Of a DNA stretch of 64,000 bases, positions 9,994-21,013 are shown in pieces. The notes under the pieces were generated by a model. It was not told the origin of the DNA. It worked only from the letters and a program-made list of their open reading frames with translations, and made no database searches. The first letter of the stretch is position 1. Every line of letters begins with the position of its first letter. The position numbers were made by a program, and so were the translations under genes. This DNA is from Azolla caroliniana (lineage: Eukaryota > Polypodiophyta): contig JBHGNT010000016.1 of the NCBI GenBank assembly GCA_043228905.1, positions 15,810,001 to 15,874,000 of the forward strand. The letters run 5' to 3'.

Positions 9994-12093
9994 TCCGCCC
10001 CCACCTAACCGCACATCCTCCGGTATGTGCCAAAACATAGGGGAGAGAACATGAGATTTTCGGCCACGACGACCGACCGAGTCCTTAGCGTCCTCGTGGG
10101 CCTGCTCGGTTTTGTCTTCCACTTTGAGGAAGACCACCCCGTCCATACGAACCACCGGCGCCTTCCGGTCCACCATCCTCGCCGAATGGTCTTGAACCGT
10201 CGGCGCCATCCGATCTACCACACTCGACGATGTTCACCGAGTTGTTGCCTCCACCCGATCCGCCACGTCCACCGTGGGTCCATGAACCACCGACTACATA
10301 CGACCCGCCGTATCCGATGCCCGTGCGTTCCTCCCCGTTCGGTCCTCCCGAATGCCGTCGCCGACCCGGTTGCTCTTCCTTTGTCCGCCTCGTATATCCT
10401 CCAGATGCGCTCCCGGTCGCATGCTGGATTCCGCCCTTTGCGTGTCGCACACCTCGGCGTGCTGACTCTCTCCGCTCTGCGCTTGCCTTCCGTAGGCTTT
10501 CCCTGTTGTTCGCTATGCTCTCTCGCGGTAGAGCGTGCCATCACCCCGTCCTTCTTCGTGGCTCTCGTTACCGCTTTGCCTCGACCCGCGCCCTCTTGGC
10601 CCGATTGGCCTCGCATGTCCTTCGAGACAGCGCGTTTTCTCTTCCCGGTGCGTAGCCCTTCGTTCTCCACGCACCTCCTCCGTTTTCCTAGATACGACTC
10701 TCCGCTCATGCCGATCGCGCTCGGCCCATGTCGTCGATCTTGGTGTTTTGTCGCGCTGTCCTTCGTCCCGCGCTTGCCTCTCGAAGGCTTGACCCGACCG
10801 TCATCGTCGGTCAATCATTGTCGCCCATCCGCCGCATGCATGCTTGTATCTTGGCCCTCCACCGGCCATATTGCATGCGTCTCATGTCGTGCTTCCGCCG
10901 TAGACCCGACCTCCGCGTCAGTCTCCAACTCCTCGCCGCCACCCACTGTTTCTTCGTTATCCTATCGATCCGCGACCGCCGATGCCTCACGGGTAGCTGT
11001 GGAGGGTTCCTCCCACTCTCGGTCCACCACCGAGTCCTCGCCTCTCAAAGGCTCAATCGGTCCACCGTTACCGGTCACTCGTTGACGCTCCCCCGAGTGC
11101 ATGCTTGTTCCTTGACCCTCCACCGGCCGTAGTGCATGCTTCACTTCACGCTCATTCGCCGTAGACCCGACCTCCACGTTGGTCTCTTCATCCTTCCCAC
11201 ACCGGGCATCCGCTCCGGTACCCGATTCCGCATTATCTTCCAACTCCTCACCACCACCCGCCATCTCTTTGGTCTTCCGTTAATCCGCAACCGCCGAAGT
11301 CTCAAGCATAGGTGTGGAGAGATCCTCTTGCTCTCGGACTCTCACCGACCCGTACTCGTCGTTCCCGGCTACGAATCGATCAAGCAATCCCGGTCTTGCC
11401 GGCTTCCTTCGGTTCGGGCCCGGTTGACCGGACCCCGCTTCACTCTTCTTCTGCTCCGCCTCCCGGTCGGGTCGGATTACCGACCGGCTCATCTTTCAGT
11501 CGGGTCGGTTCCCGAATCGCTCCTCGATGCTGCTACGGACCTCTCCTTCGGTCTTTTCGCACGTGCCCACTCCGGGCCTCTCATCCTCACGGCCACTGCC
11601 AATCTCTCCGGTCTTATGTCCGCGCTCGGGCGCAACCACCGAAGTCTTCGGCCCTGGTGTTGAGGGATCTCGCCTCCGTCCGCTACAAACCTCCTCTTCG
11701 TCATTTCGGTTGCCCGCCTTGTCGCCGCCTCCGTCCGTATCTCTTGGTCTCACACCGGCTCTCGGGCCGGTTGCAGGAGTCTCTAGGACCGGTGTGTGGA
11801 AGGTCGCGGCACTGCTGCTCGTCTCCTCTTCGTCCTTGATTTTGCAATCCTCGAGTATGCTCGCGAAATCCTCGTACAACGTTTCGGGCAACCGCGTCCC
11901 GAAACTTTCGCCCACTCTCGAAGTGGCGTCCATTGGTCTGTAGATATCGGCCTCATCCATGGCCGTCCTCTTTCCACAAGTCGAGAGGGTCGCTCGCTCT
12001 GCACCCTCTCCCACATCGTCGTCGTGGTCGCCCGCCTTGCCGCTGCCACCGTTCGTTACCCTAGGTCTCACGCGGGCACTCGGGCCGGCCGCT
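9994..12093 (-). other. Element F internal region: GC-rich, repetitive, no pol recognised
   Basis: A GC-rich block next to the F 3' LTR. It carries long open stretches on both strands, as GC-rich DNA often does. In the element's sense direction (minus), open segments at 10215-10814, 10962-11264, 11280-11492 and 11496-12093 carry a recurring peptide: EEPSTATREASAVAD, EDLSTPMLETSAVAD and RDPSTPGPKTSVVA. This points to degenerate tandem units of roughly 200-350 bp. No RT, integrase or protease motif is visible, although pol would normally lie next to the 3' LTR. It could be an extra ORF or a non-autonomous element. I do not recognise the protein. Confidence 0.5.
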
Positions 12094-12911
12094 TGTTGGG
12101 AGATAGGTCCCTCCGGATGGGAAGGGAGAAGATCAGTGACGATGAACAAACTCGGCCGAGGCCGAAACCGTATGAGGAGGACCCCGGCTACGGAGAGCCG
12201 GATCGTGCAGGCCCGGTATGAACCGGATGAGGAGTACCCGGCTACGGAGAGCCGGATGGTGCAGGCCCGGTATGAACCGGATGAGGAGTACCCGGCTACG
12301 GAGAGCCGGATGGTGCAGCCCCGGTATGAACCGAATGAGGAGTACCCGGCTACGGAGAGCCGGATGGTGCAGGCCCGGTATGAACCGGATGAGGAGTACC
12401 CGGCTACGGAGAGCCGGATGGTGCAGACCCGGTATGAACCGGAGGAAGAGACATATTCGTAAATATGTTTCTAAGAGCCCATTGTGGCTATATTTGTAAA
12501 TAGCCAAAAAGTCATATTAGTATAAATATGACTTAGGGCAAACTAATATTAGGTTCTTGTTATTTTTCTCCTTGTTGGTGCAAGAAGAAGAGAGAGCACG
12601 TAATGTTGTATAGAGAGAGAGAGAGAGAAAGAGGTCGTTGCCTCTGTTGTAACCGCCGCCTGTGGCGAAGATCGTGAGTCCGAGGTCGTTGCCTCCGTGA
12701 ACTCACTGTTTTGTACATTCATACATAGTGACAGTTTGCAGCCTGTGGGTTGCCGTGGTTTTTCCCCTAGCTTGGGGTTTTCCACGTAAACCTCTTGTGT
12801 ACCTCTTCTCTCCTTTTGTGTCGCGTGTTTTTCTTTTCCTGTTTTCTGTGTAAGTAAAGAAGCTCGGTTGTGGCCGAGCGTTGGACATAAGGAGCCTTTG
12901 AGTTCCCATCA
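12094..12911 (+). repeat. Element D 5' LTR
   Basis: 818 bp. The left end matches the 3' LTR at 17560 and the right end matches solo LTRs D2 and D3. It holds five 54-bp repeats in U3 and a GA microsatellite near 12615-12635. A short hairpin (AGCTCGG...CCGAGC) near 12868 precedes the end CCCATCA. Confidence 0.93.
12183..12452 (+). repeat. 54-bp minisatellite in D 5' LTR (5 units)
   Basis: Units start CCCGGCTACGGAGAGCCGG at 12183, 12237, 12291, 12345 and 12399. The 3' LTR has about one and a half units (17649-17730), D3 about one and a half (15305-15385) and D2 three to four (61037-61210). Copy number therefore varies within the family. Confidence 0.95.
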
Positions 12912-12941
12912 AGTGGTGTCAGAGTGAAATCGACACAGAAA

Positions 12942-15900
12942 ATGGACGAATCGTTTGGCGGCATGTTCAAGCTCACCGGCTCCAACTATTCAGTGTGGAA
13001 GTCGAAGATGAGGGACATGCTCGTGGTTAAAGACCTCTAGCTGCCGGTTCAGTTCGGGGACAAGAGACCGGACAAAATCGACGCCGCGATATGGGAGGTG
13101 ATGCACATGAAGACAACGGCGTACGTACGGTGCTTCATCGACATGAGCCTATACAACAACTTCAGTGAAGAGAGCAAGGCTCATGAGCTCTGGGAGAAGA
13201 TCGGCATAATGTTCCCAAACAAAAATGTTGTTAACCAGGTTTCGGTATTCCGGAAGCTAGTAAGACTCTGGTACCAAGATGGCTCCAGCATGGCAGAGCA
13301 CATGAATGCTTTCCAGGGGCTGATACACTAGGCAACGTCATTGGAAGTACCTCTTGCCGATGAGGTACTAGCGCTACTCCTGCTCGGTTCCCTCCCGGAT
13401 AGCTGGGAGACGTTGGTTGTCACTTTGGGCAACGCCGGGCCGGAAGGAAAACAGTTATCCCTAGCAAGAGTAAAGTCAAGCTTGCTAGATGAGGAGGCGC
13501 GTCGGAAAGACAAAGATACGAGCTCCAACTCCAAAGCGCTTCTTACCGAATCGGAACGCGGAAGACAGAGAAACCGTAGTCCCCAGAACCGGGAGAAGTC
13601 GGGGACACGGTCAAAGTCAAGGGGGAGACCTACTTGCTTCTATTGCGGCAAGCCGGGACACTTCCAAAAGAACTGTCGGCATTTTCGTAAAGACAAGGAA
13701 ATCGACGGTACCGATTCGAAGCGGACCCCGGACCGGAACGGTAAAGACCGGAAGGGGACGGACCAGAAGGGAACGACGGCAATCGCGGCAAGTGAAGAAG
13801 AGTTGATGCTCATCACCGAGGAGTGTGAGATAAACCTTGCCGGCGACGAGATGACCTGGGTGGTAGACTCCGGAGCATCGTTCCACCTTACCCCGGACCG
13901 GAAATGCTTCTCATCCTACTCAACCGGTGATCACGGCTGTGTCCGGATGGGGAACGAAGGTACATGCCGAATTGTTGGCATAGGAGACGTGTGGCTGTCA
14001 ACACCAACTGGATGCAAGTTGCTGTTGAAGGATGTCCGACACGTTCCGGAAGTTTGTCTGAACCTGATATCAGCCGGTCGGCTAGATGATGAAGGCTACA
14101 CGGGTAGCATCCGGAATGGTGTCATGAAGTTCAGCAAAGGGAGCCTGATTGTGGCTCGGGCCCGGAAGGTAAACACACTGTACCTGATGAATGCCCGGTT
14201 ATGTCCGGAAGAAGTGAACGTGGCATCCGACATTGCCGGTGAGCTGTGGCACAAGAGGTTGTGTCATATGAGTGAGAAGGGGATGAAGAGGCTTGCAGAC
14301 GACAACCTCATTCCAGTGAAGAATGTACACTTAGAGAAGTGCATTGATTGTCTGGCCGGTAAGTAGAACCGGACCTCCTTCCGACCAAGGCCACCGATGA
14401 GACGTAATGCACCACTGGAGTTGGTGCATACGGATGTGTGTCAAGTAGACACGAAGTCACATGCCGGAGCGCAGTACTTCGTGACGTTCATAGATGACCA
14501 CAGCCGGAAGCTGTGGGCCACACCGCTGAAGACAAAGGATCAGGTGTTATCCGTCTTCAAAGAGCTCCATGCAAGAGTGGAAAGAGAAACCGGCCGGAAG
14601 CTGAAGGCGGTTCGAGCAGATAATGGAGGAGAATACCGGGGGCAATTCGAGGAGTACTGCCGCTCGAAGGGAATCTGGCTCGAATTTACCGTGCCGAAGA
14701 CGCCGGAACTAAACGGACTGGCCGAGAGGATGAACCGGACCATAATGGAGAGGGTCCGGAGTATGTTAGCGCATGCAAAACTACCCAAGAAGTTTTGGGC
14801 TGAGGCACTGTCGACGGCGACATACGTGATAAATAGATTGACGGGAACTCTCCTAAGCTCCTTATGCACAACGCTCGGCCACAACCGAGCTTCTCTTCAT
14901 ACACAGAAAACGGAAATACACGTACACAGCGTAGATACACTGCTCACGGGAGGTTTACGTGGAAAACCCCAAACTAGGAGGAAAAACCACGGCAGCCCAC
15001 GGGCTGCAAACTGTCACTATGTATGAATGTACAAAACAGTGAGTACACTGGGGCAACGACCTCGAACTCACGATCTTCGCCACAGGCGGCGGTTACAACA
15101 GAGGCAACGACCTCGTCTCTCTCTCTCTCTGTGTACAGTTACGCGCTCACTCTTCTTCTTGCACCAACAAGGAAGAATGACAACAACTACAACAACAGTT
15201 TAATAGTTTGCCCTAAGTCACATTTATACTAATATGACTTTTCGGCTATTTAAAAATGTAGCCTCGATAGGCTCTCAGAAACATATTTACGAATATGTCT
15301 CTTCCTCCGGTTCATACCGGGCCTGCACCATCCGGCTCTCTGTAGCCGGGTACTCCTCATCCGGTTCATACCGGGCGGGACCTGTCTCCCAACATAGATC
15401 ACCCTCAGTACCCTTGGACGGAGACACGCCACAGAGAGTGTGGACCGGTAAGGAAGTATCCTACCGGCATCTGAAGGTGTTCGGGTGTCTCGCTTACGTG
15501 CATGTAGCTAAGGACCGGAGAGGTAAGTTAGATCCAAAGACCCGGCCATGCATATTCCTCGGTTACGGTGACGATGAGTTCGGCTACCGAGTGTGGGACC
15601 CGGTCGACAAGAAGGTATTCCGGAGTCGAGATATTATCTTCATGGAGGACAAGACGCTCGCCGACTGGGAGTCGGAGAAGAAGAAAATGAACTCTGAGTC
15701 GACCGGTAAGGATAGACTCTACGATGAGCAGACCCAACCGGCAAGAGACCGGTTAGCACTCGAGGAACCAGCCGGTTACGGTGAGGATACCGAACCGGCA
15801 GACGAAGAAGTAGAGGAAGCTGAGACCAGAACCGGCCAAGACCCCGAATTGGATTCGGATGAAGAGCAAATGGAGGAGCCGGTTGCCGAAGCCCGAAGAC

Positions 15901-17549
15901 GTAGATATCCTCTCAGAGAGAGAAGGGCCCCCTGGAGATTTCCGGATGCAGAACATGTTCTGCTGACCGATGAGGGGGAGGCGGAAAGCTTCGAAGAAGT
16001 GAAGGAAGACACCCACAGCCGAAAATGGTTAATTGCCATGCAGGACGAGATGGATTCCCTGCATGAGAACCATACATACGAATTGCTGGAGTTGCCGAAA
16101 GGAAAGCGGGCACTCCGAAACAAGTGGGTGTACAAGTTGAAATCGAGAGATGCCGGCAACCCCCCGAGATACAAAGCCAGGATCGTGGTGAAGGGGTTCC
16201 AGCAGAAGAAGGGCGTGAACTTCGACGAGATATTTGCCCCGGTAGTAAAGATGACCTCCATCCGGACGGTGCTGAGTATAGCAGCAAGCATGGACCTCGA
16301 GGTAGAGCAGCTGGATGTGAAGACAACATTCCTTCATGGCGACCTCGAAGAGGAGATCTACATGCAGCAACCGGAAGGATTTGTGGAGAAAGGGAAGGAG
16401 CACCTGGTATGCCGGTTGAAGAAGAGCCTGTACGGACTGAAGCAGGCTCCCCGGCAATGGTACCGGAAGTTCGACTCCTTCATGACCGATCAAGGGTACC
16501 ACAAGACATAGGCCGATCACTGTGTGTTTGTGAAGAAGTTCGAAGGAGGCGACTTCTTAATACTCCTCCTATACGTGGAAGACATGTTGATCGTCAGACG
16601 TGACCAAGTCAAAATACGAATGCTGAAGAAGGCTCTCAACCGGACCTTCTCAATGAAAGACTTGGGTCCGGCAAGACAGATGTTGGGGATGCACATCATT
16701 CGGGACCGGTTAAAGAAGCAACTATGGCTGTCACAGGAGAAGTATGTGACAAAGGTGCTTCACCGGTTCAACATGTCAGAAGCAAAACCGGTCGGATCGA
16801 CACTTCCGGGAAACTGCAGGCTATCCGGCAAGCAAAGCCCGAAGACGAAAGCAGAGAAGGCGGATATGATGAAGATTCCATATGCCTCTGCCGTCGGGAG
16901 CTTGATGTACGCTATGGTGTGTACCCGACCAGATATAGGATACGTAGTCAGAGTGGTGAGCCGGTTCATGAGTAATCCCGGCAAGGAGCATTGGAACGCT
17001 GTCAAATGGATACTCCGGTATTTGAAGGGCACTTCAAATATGTGTCTCCGATTCGGCTCTGGAAAACCTCAATTGGACGGTTTCACCGATTCGGACATGT
17101 CGGCTGATGTGGATACCAGCCGGTCTACATCCGGGTATGTGATGACATATGCAGGGGGAGCTGTTTCGTGGCAGTCGAGGCTGCAGAAGACGGTTGCACT
17201 GTCAACCACAGAGGCGGAGTACATGGCGGCTGTGGAAGCCGGCAAGGAAATATTATGGATGAAGGACTTCATCGGAGAGCTCGGTATCCCGCAAGAGGAA
17301 TACCGACTCTACTGCGACAGTCAAAGTGCCATCCACCGTGCTAAGAATGCGGCCTACCGTTCCCGGACGAAGCATATCCAGCGGAGGTATCACTGGATCC
17401 GGGAAAGAGTAAATGACCAGGAGTTCGCACTGACGAAGATCCACACGGCCGAGAACGGGTCAGATATGCTAACCAAAGTGCTGACACCCGACAAGCTGGA
17501 CGCATGCCGGAAGAGGATTGGACTGGTAAGACACCCCATGCCGGAGTGA
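12942..17549 (+). pseudogene. Element D gag-pol polyprotein (copia)
   Basis: A single frame from the ATG at 12942 to the stop after 17549, broken by TAG codons near 13038, 13329, 14364 and 16509 and by D3. Gag: NYSVWKSKMRDML. Zinc knuckle: CFYCGKPGHFQKNC near 13635. Protease: WVVDSGASFHLTP near 13858. Pre-integrase: ELWHKRLCHMSEKG. Integrase: HTDVCQVDTK, FIDDHSRKLW, RADNGGEY and TPELNGLAERMNRTI. RT: NKWVYKLKSRDAG, LKKSLYGLKQAPRQWY, with LLYVEDMLIV in place of the usual YVDD. RNase H: DSDMSADVDTSRSTSGY and ALSTTEAEYMA, then the C-terminal SRTKHIQRRYHWIRE. Order PR-IN-RT-RH is copia. D3 plus its duplication is 561 bp, so the frame resumes afterwards. Confidence 0.93.
14839..15394 (-). mobile_element. 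Solo LTR D3 (D family) inserted in D integrase
   Basis: 556 bp on the minus strand, ending TGACGGGAACTC and CTGTCTCCCAACA. TAGAT target duplications lie at 14834-14838 and 15395-15399. Joining the flanks restores continuity of the integrase C-terminus. It holds about one and a half of the 54-bp units. Confidence 0.95.
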
Positions 17550-17559
17550 AGGGGGAGTT

Positions 17560-17883
17560 TGTTGAGAGACAGGTCCCTCTGGATGGGAAGGGAGAAGATC
17601 AGTAACGATGAACAAACTCGGCCGAGGCCGAAACTGTATGAGGAGGACCTCGGCTACGGAGAGCCGGATGGTGCAGGCCCGGTATGAACCGGATGACGAG
17701 TACCCGGCTATGGAGAGCCGGATGGTGGCTATATTTGTAAATAGCCGAAAAGTCATATTAGTATAAATATGACTTAGGGCAAACTAATATTAGGCTCTTG
17801 TTATTTTTCTCCTTGTTGGTGCAAGAAGAAGAGAGAGCACGTAACGTTGTACAGAGAGAGAGAGAGAGAAAGAGGTCGTTGCC
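17560..17883 (+). repeat. Element D 3' LTR, truncated
   Basis: Starts TGTTGAGAGACAGG after a purine tract and matches the first part of the 5' LTR, but with fewer 54-bp units. It is cut inside the GA-microsatellite flank at GTTGCC and joined to F LTR sequence. Confidence 0.93.
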
Positions 17884-18121
17884 TTGATTTGGGGGAGGGT
17901 GAGATTGATGGCCCCCTTTACTCCCACCTCCTCACAAACAACTAGGTACCTATGTACCGCATAGTACCTCTCTCTCTCTCTGACGTGGATGTGCGCACAA
18001 GACCACATCACCTTTACCCTTATTATTATTACAAATACATTATGTACGTGTGCAACGTTGCACATCACTCTTTGCCTCTCGTTGCTCGGGTTTCCGCTTG
18101 TGGACGAAAATCTTCACGACA
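17884..18121 (-). repeat. Element F 5' LTR remnant
   Basis: The U3 part of F's second LTR, nearly identical to 9708-9993 except for about 45 bp. It ends CGACA at 18121, followed by the CCGC target duplication at 18122-18125. The rest of this LTR and the 5' part of F are deleted. Confidence 0.88.
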
Positions 18122-18125
18122 CCGC

Positions 18126-19026
18126 GTAGTGCAATTTCTGACCCCTCCCTGCGTCTCTTTTGCTTGATCCGGCTTTGTCCAAATCCACTTCTTTTTTCCA
18201 TCACTCACTCTCTCTGTGGCTTTTCTTGCCACGGTACTAACATTCCATGACGGCCTTCCCTGGCCGGCTTCCAACGCCGCCATGACTCCCCCTGCTTTTG
18301 GAGGGTTCGGAATTGCTTCTGGCATTTCGATAATGCCGTGCATTTTGCTCCTATCGGTCGCCTCCATTGCACATCGATCCGCCTCGTCCACCACGACCAC
18401 GGGGCCTATCTTCCTCCATGTACAACATCTTGCTATCGGCGTGCGTACTTGTCGACACACCCATGTGATTATCCTCCACGAGCAACATTGATTGAAGCTC
18501 GAAGAATGAAGGCGTATTCTCTCTCATACAAACCTTTGTTCGGAATGCTCCAAACTTTGACGCTAACCCTCCAAGGCACACTTGCACCATCTCGTCCTCC
18601 TCGACATTCACGTTGATGGAGGCGAGAGTCGCAGATCTCCTTGATTCCGGCCGTGTAATCGGTCACATACATCTTTTTTCCGGACATTACTGAGCTCTTG
18701 TCTGAGCTGCAGCTTCCTGGCCATTGTACTAGCAGTGAAAATCTTCTTGAGATTCGCCCATGTGTCCTTTGGCATCTTAACATGCCAAATTTAGCTCAAG
18801 AGATGGTCACTCACACACGATGTGAAGTAGTAAAGAACTCTGCTTGACGCTTGTTCCAAGCCGAAAAATCTCTGTGTGTCGATTCGGATGTTCTATCATT
18901 AGCTCCTTTGACATAACTCCAGTAACCATGACCGAGCAAGTACTGGTGCATCTTGTAAGACCAAGATGCGTAGTTGCTCCTGTCGAGCTTCTCAGTTGGT
19001 AGTGAGCTTCCTGTTCCTCTGTCCAT
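18126..19026 (-). pseudogene. Copia E gag (right fragment)
   Basis: Starts at the ATG at 19026 (MDRGTGSSLPTEKLDRSNY, paralogous to G at 53754). YASWSYKMHQYLLGHGYWSYV follows, then in shifted frames LGGLASKFGAFR, ENTPSFFELQSMLLVE, the Gly-Arg stretch PRGRGGRGG, and a decayed knuckle where the first Cys pair is damaged (YRGKKSHRESEWWKK). It ends at 18126 where F begins; the protease continues at 3520 and leftwards. At least two frame changes and several stops make it non-functional. Confidence 0.88.
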
Positions 19027-19129
19027 ACTGCTGTCGTATCTTTTCCGAAGCGGAGAAACTTGACTCTATCTTTATTGCTCGCTTTTTTGTCGGTTGTAGA
19101 GGAATCTCAACCCTCTCACTCTGATACCA
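19027..19129 (-). promoter_or_regulatory. Copia E leader and tRNA-Met primer binding site
   Basis: In sense orientation the LTR ends CCTTTACA and is followed by TGGTATCAGAGTG (about 19117-19129). This matches the plant initiator tRNA-Met primer site used by many copia elements. About 90 bp of leader precedes the gag ATG. Confidence 0.9.
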
Positions 19130-19526
19130 TGTAAAGGAATACGTGTGCGGAAGCGTATGTGTAAAACATAGAGTACACAGTTCGGTAAAACGCAGAATAC
19201 ACAGAGAGGGAGAGAGAGAGACAACGAGAGAGCATAAAACACTATATTCAAAAAATGATTCTCTATGTACATACTTCGTGCTCAGTGAGCACATTTTATA
19301 CAAGCCCCGACTATTGGGCTGACACAAGTACTGACAGTACTTGACCGCTCATAAATAAGCATCCTACACTTACTCCCAAAATTATTCCTTATGAGGAATA
19401 ACATTCCAATGGCCTCTTGGTTTACGCACGGTTACGACAATGTTGTGCGTACTGTTTTACGTACCCAGTCTATGCACTACGTTACGCACTGAATTATGCA
19501 CCCAGTGTTGAGCTTGTCACTAAACA
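19130..19526 (-). repeat. Copia E 5' LTR
   Basis: 397 bp, TGTAAAGG...CTAAACA on plus, homologous to the G and H LTRs. The next base starts copia I coding sequence (TATACTTAACAATC reads YLTI in I), so E inserted into I. The probable duplication TATAC cannot be tested because the other LTR of E is gone. Confidence 0.88.
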
Positions 19527-20538
19527 TATACTTAACAATCACTCGACCCAACATCAGCTATCCGGTCGGAGTGATCAGTCAATTTATGCAGAAGTCGACC
19601 GTCGAGCACCTTCACCGTGCGCATCGACTATTGAGATATGTGAGTGGCACTAAGGATCGGGGACTATTATACTGACATGGTATAACCGAAAAACTAGTCA
19701 CTTATATAGATGCTGACTGGGCTGGTAATGCGCCAGATCGTCAGTCCACCTCTAGTTTTATGTTCTCTCTTGGGAGTGCAGTTGTAACGTGGAGCAACAA
19801 AAAGCAACCGATGGTGGCTCTATCGAGCACTGAGGCTGAGTATCGGGGTGCTACCATCACTACTTTTGAAGCCATTTGGCTTCAATAACTGCTGCAAGTC
19901 TTTTGGATCGAAGTGCCGACTTCGATCCCGATCTAGTACGACAACATAAGCAATGTGTAGCTAGCCAAGAACCCCGTGTTCCATGTTCGCACAAAGCACA
20001 TAGAACTGCATTATCACTTTGTGCGTGAGTGGGTCCTAAGCGCTGAAGTTGAACTCCGATATGTTCGGATTGATCGACAGGATGCCGACATCTTCACCAA
20101 GCCCCTTGGATCGGACAAGTTGCAACACTTGAGGGGAGAACTGGAACAACAACCGGGAGATCAAGTAAAGACACCGGAGACACAACCAAAGAGAAGGAGA
20201 ACAAAACCGAAACAGGCGGAGGCAAGAAGAAAAAGGAAGCCGAGTCGACTGAAGAAGTCGGCACATTCAATAAAATCAGAATGAGTAGTGACGGCAATAG
20301 AGTCAATAAGGATAGAGTTGACAGGAAGAAGAAGAAGGCCAAGACCCTGACATGGTCCGATGTAGTGAAGGGCTTGAAGATCGAGGAAGAGTTGGAGATA
20401 GACAACTCGGACAAGGGCGGGAACGGATTGGAGGCAGCCAATTCGGTCAAAACTTCTGATTCAGAGGAGTTTAATCAACTAAAGGCCAAGCGGATGAGAA
20501 GGCAGCAGAAGTCGACACCGACTCGAAGGAGCCGATAG
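19527..20538 (+). pseudogene. Copia I: end of RT, RNase H and C-terminal extension
   Basis: Plus-strand copia pol. It begins at YLTITRPNISYPVGVISQF (end of RT). RNase H follows with DADWAGNAPDRQSTSS, ALSSTEAEYRGA and KNPVFHVRTKHIELHYHFVR, then TDIFTKPLG-like sequence. Beyond it lies a Lys/Arg-rich tail with PKRRRTKPKQAEARRKRK. After one frame change at about 20278 comes the block TWSDVVKGLKIEEELEIDN that is shared with H and K. Stops occur near 19675, 19886 and 19936. It is truncated on the left by E and on the right by L. Confidence 0.88.
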
Positions 20539-20544
20539 GTCGAG

Positions 20545-21013
20545 AAATGCCGAAGTTGTAGTAGTAGAGCAACTCAGTGTTGCACGCATGTACATGTCCG
20601 TTCCAGAGGTACACCACATTGTTCTTGAGTGCTTCGGTGAAATCGGTGCACTCTCTCCGGACATGGCCAACTACATCGCACCACATGCATCGTTGGCCTG
20701 TCTCTCTGGACTTGCACGATTTAAAGATCGTGCACCATCTTGGTCAACTCCTCCAAAGCTCCACCTCCGGCCATGTTAGCTGGAACCGTCCCAAACTCCA
20801 ACAATTGTCTCATCTCTTCTATTCGTGCCGGAATCGGTTCACTAGCTTCTTCCCGACACCCAAGTCGGTCATCGACGACTCTGCGTCATTCCTCTCTCGC
20901 TGTTTGTCGAAATGGCTACAAACCCTTTTTACCATGGCCCAGTCGGTCGTGAGCCCATCATCCATTTCCAATAGGAGATCTACCTTCTCTTGGTCAAGCA
21001 GATCTACCGACTT
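20545..21013 (-). pseudogene. Fragment L: J-like gypsy gag
   Basis: The minus strand reads a capsid end (LLLEMDDGLTTDWAMVKRV, then CSHFDKQRERND) and a zinc knuckle CDVVGHVRREC with KNNVVYLWNGH. This parallels J (GLVADWVALKRACNRFDKHR and the CMWCD knuckle). H inserted at 21013/21014. The left end is broken near 20540 against copia I. Confidence 0.75.

Larger units (their letters stand above)
12094..17883 (+). mobile_element. Element D: copia LTR retrotransposon, 3' LTR truncated
   Basis: 5' LTR 12094-12911 (TGTTGGG...CCCATCA). Primer site TGGTGTCAGAGTG at 12915, close to an initiator tRNA-Met site. One gag-pol reading frame 12942-17549. Purine tract GAAGGGGGAG, then the 3' LTR from 17560. The 3' LTR is cut at 17883 and fused to an F LTR fragment across a shared TTGCCT. 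The damage is four nonsense codons and an inverted solo LTR (D3). It inserted into the interior of F. Confidence 0.93.

Noticed and set aside
10027-11085. Long plus-strand ORF of 352 codons
   Set aside because: GC-rich DNA gives long ORFs by chance, the segment runs antisense to element F, and no domain is visible.
12183-12452. CRISPR-like array
   Set aside because: The 54-bp units are contiguous without unique spacers, and the context is a eukaryotic LTR.
12133-12507. ORFs on both strands with an 18-residue repeat
   Set aside because: They are translations of the non-coding LTR minisatellite.
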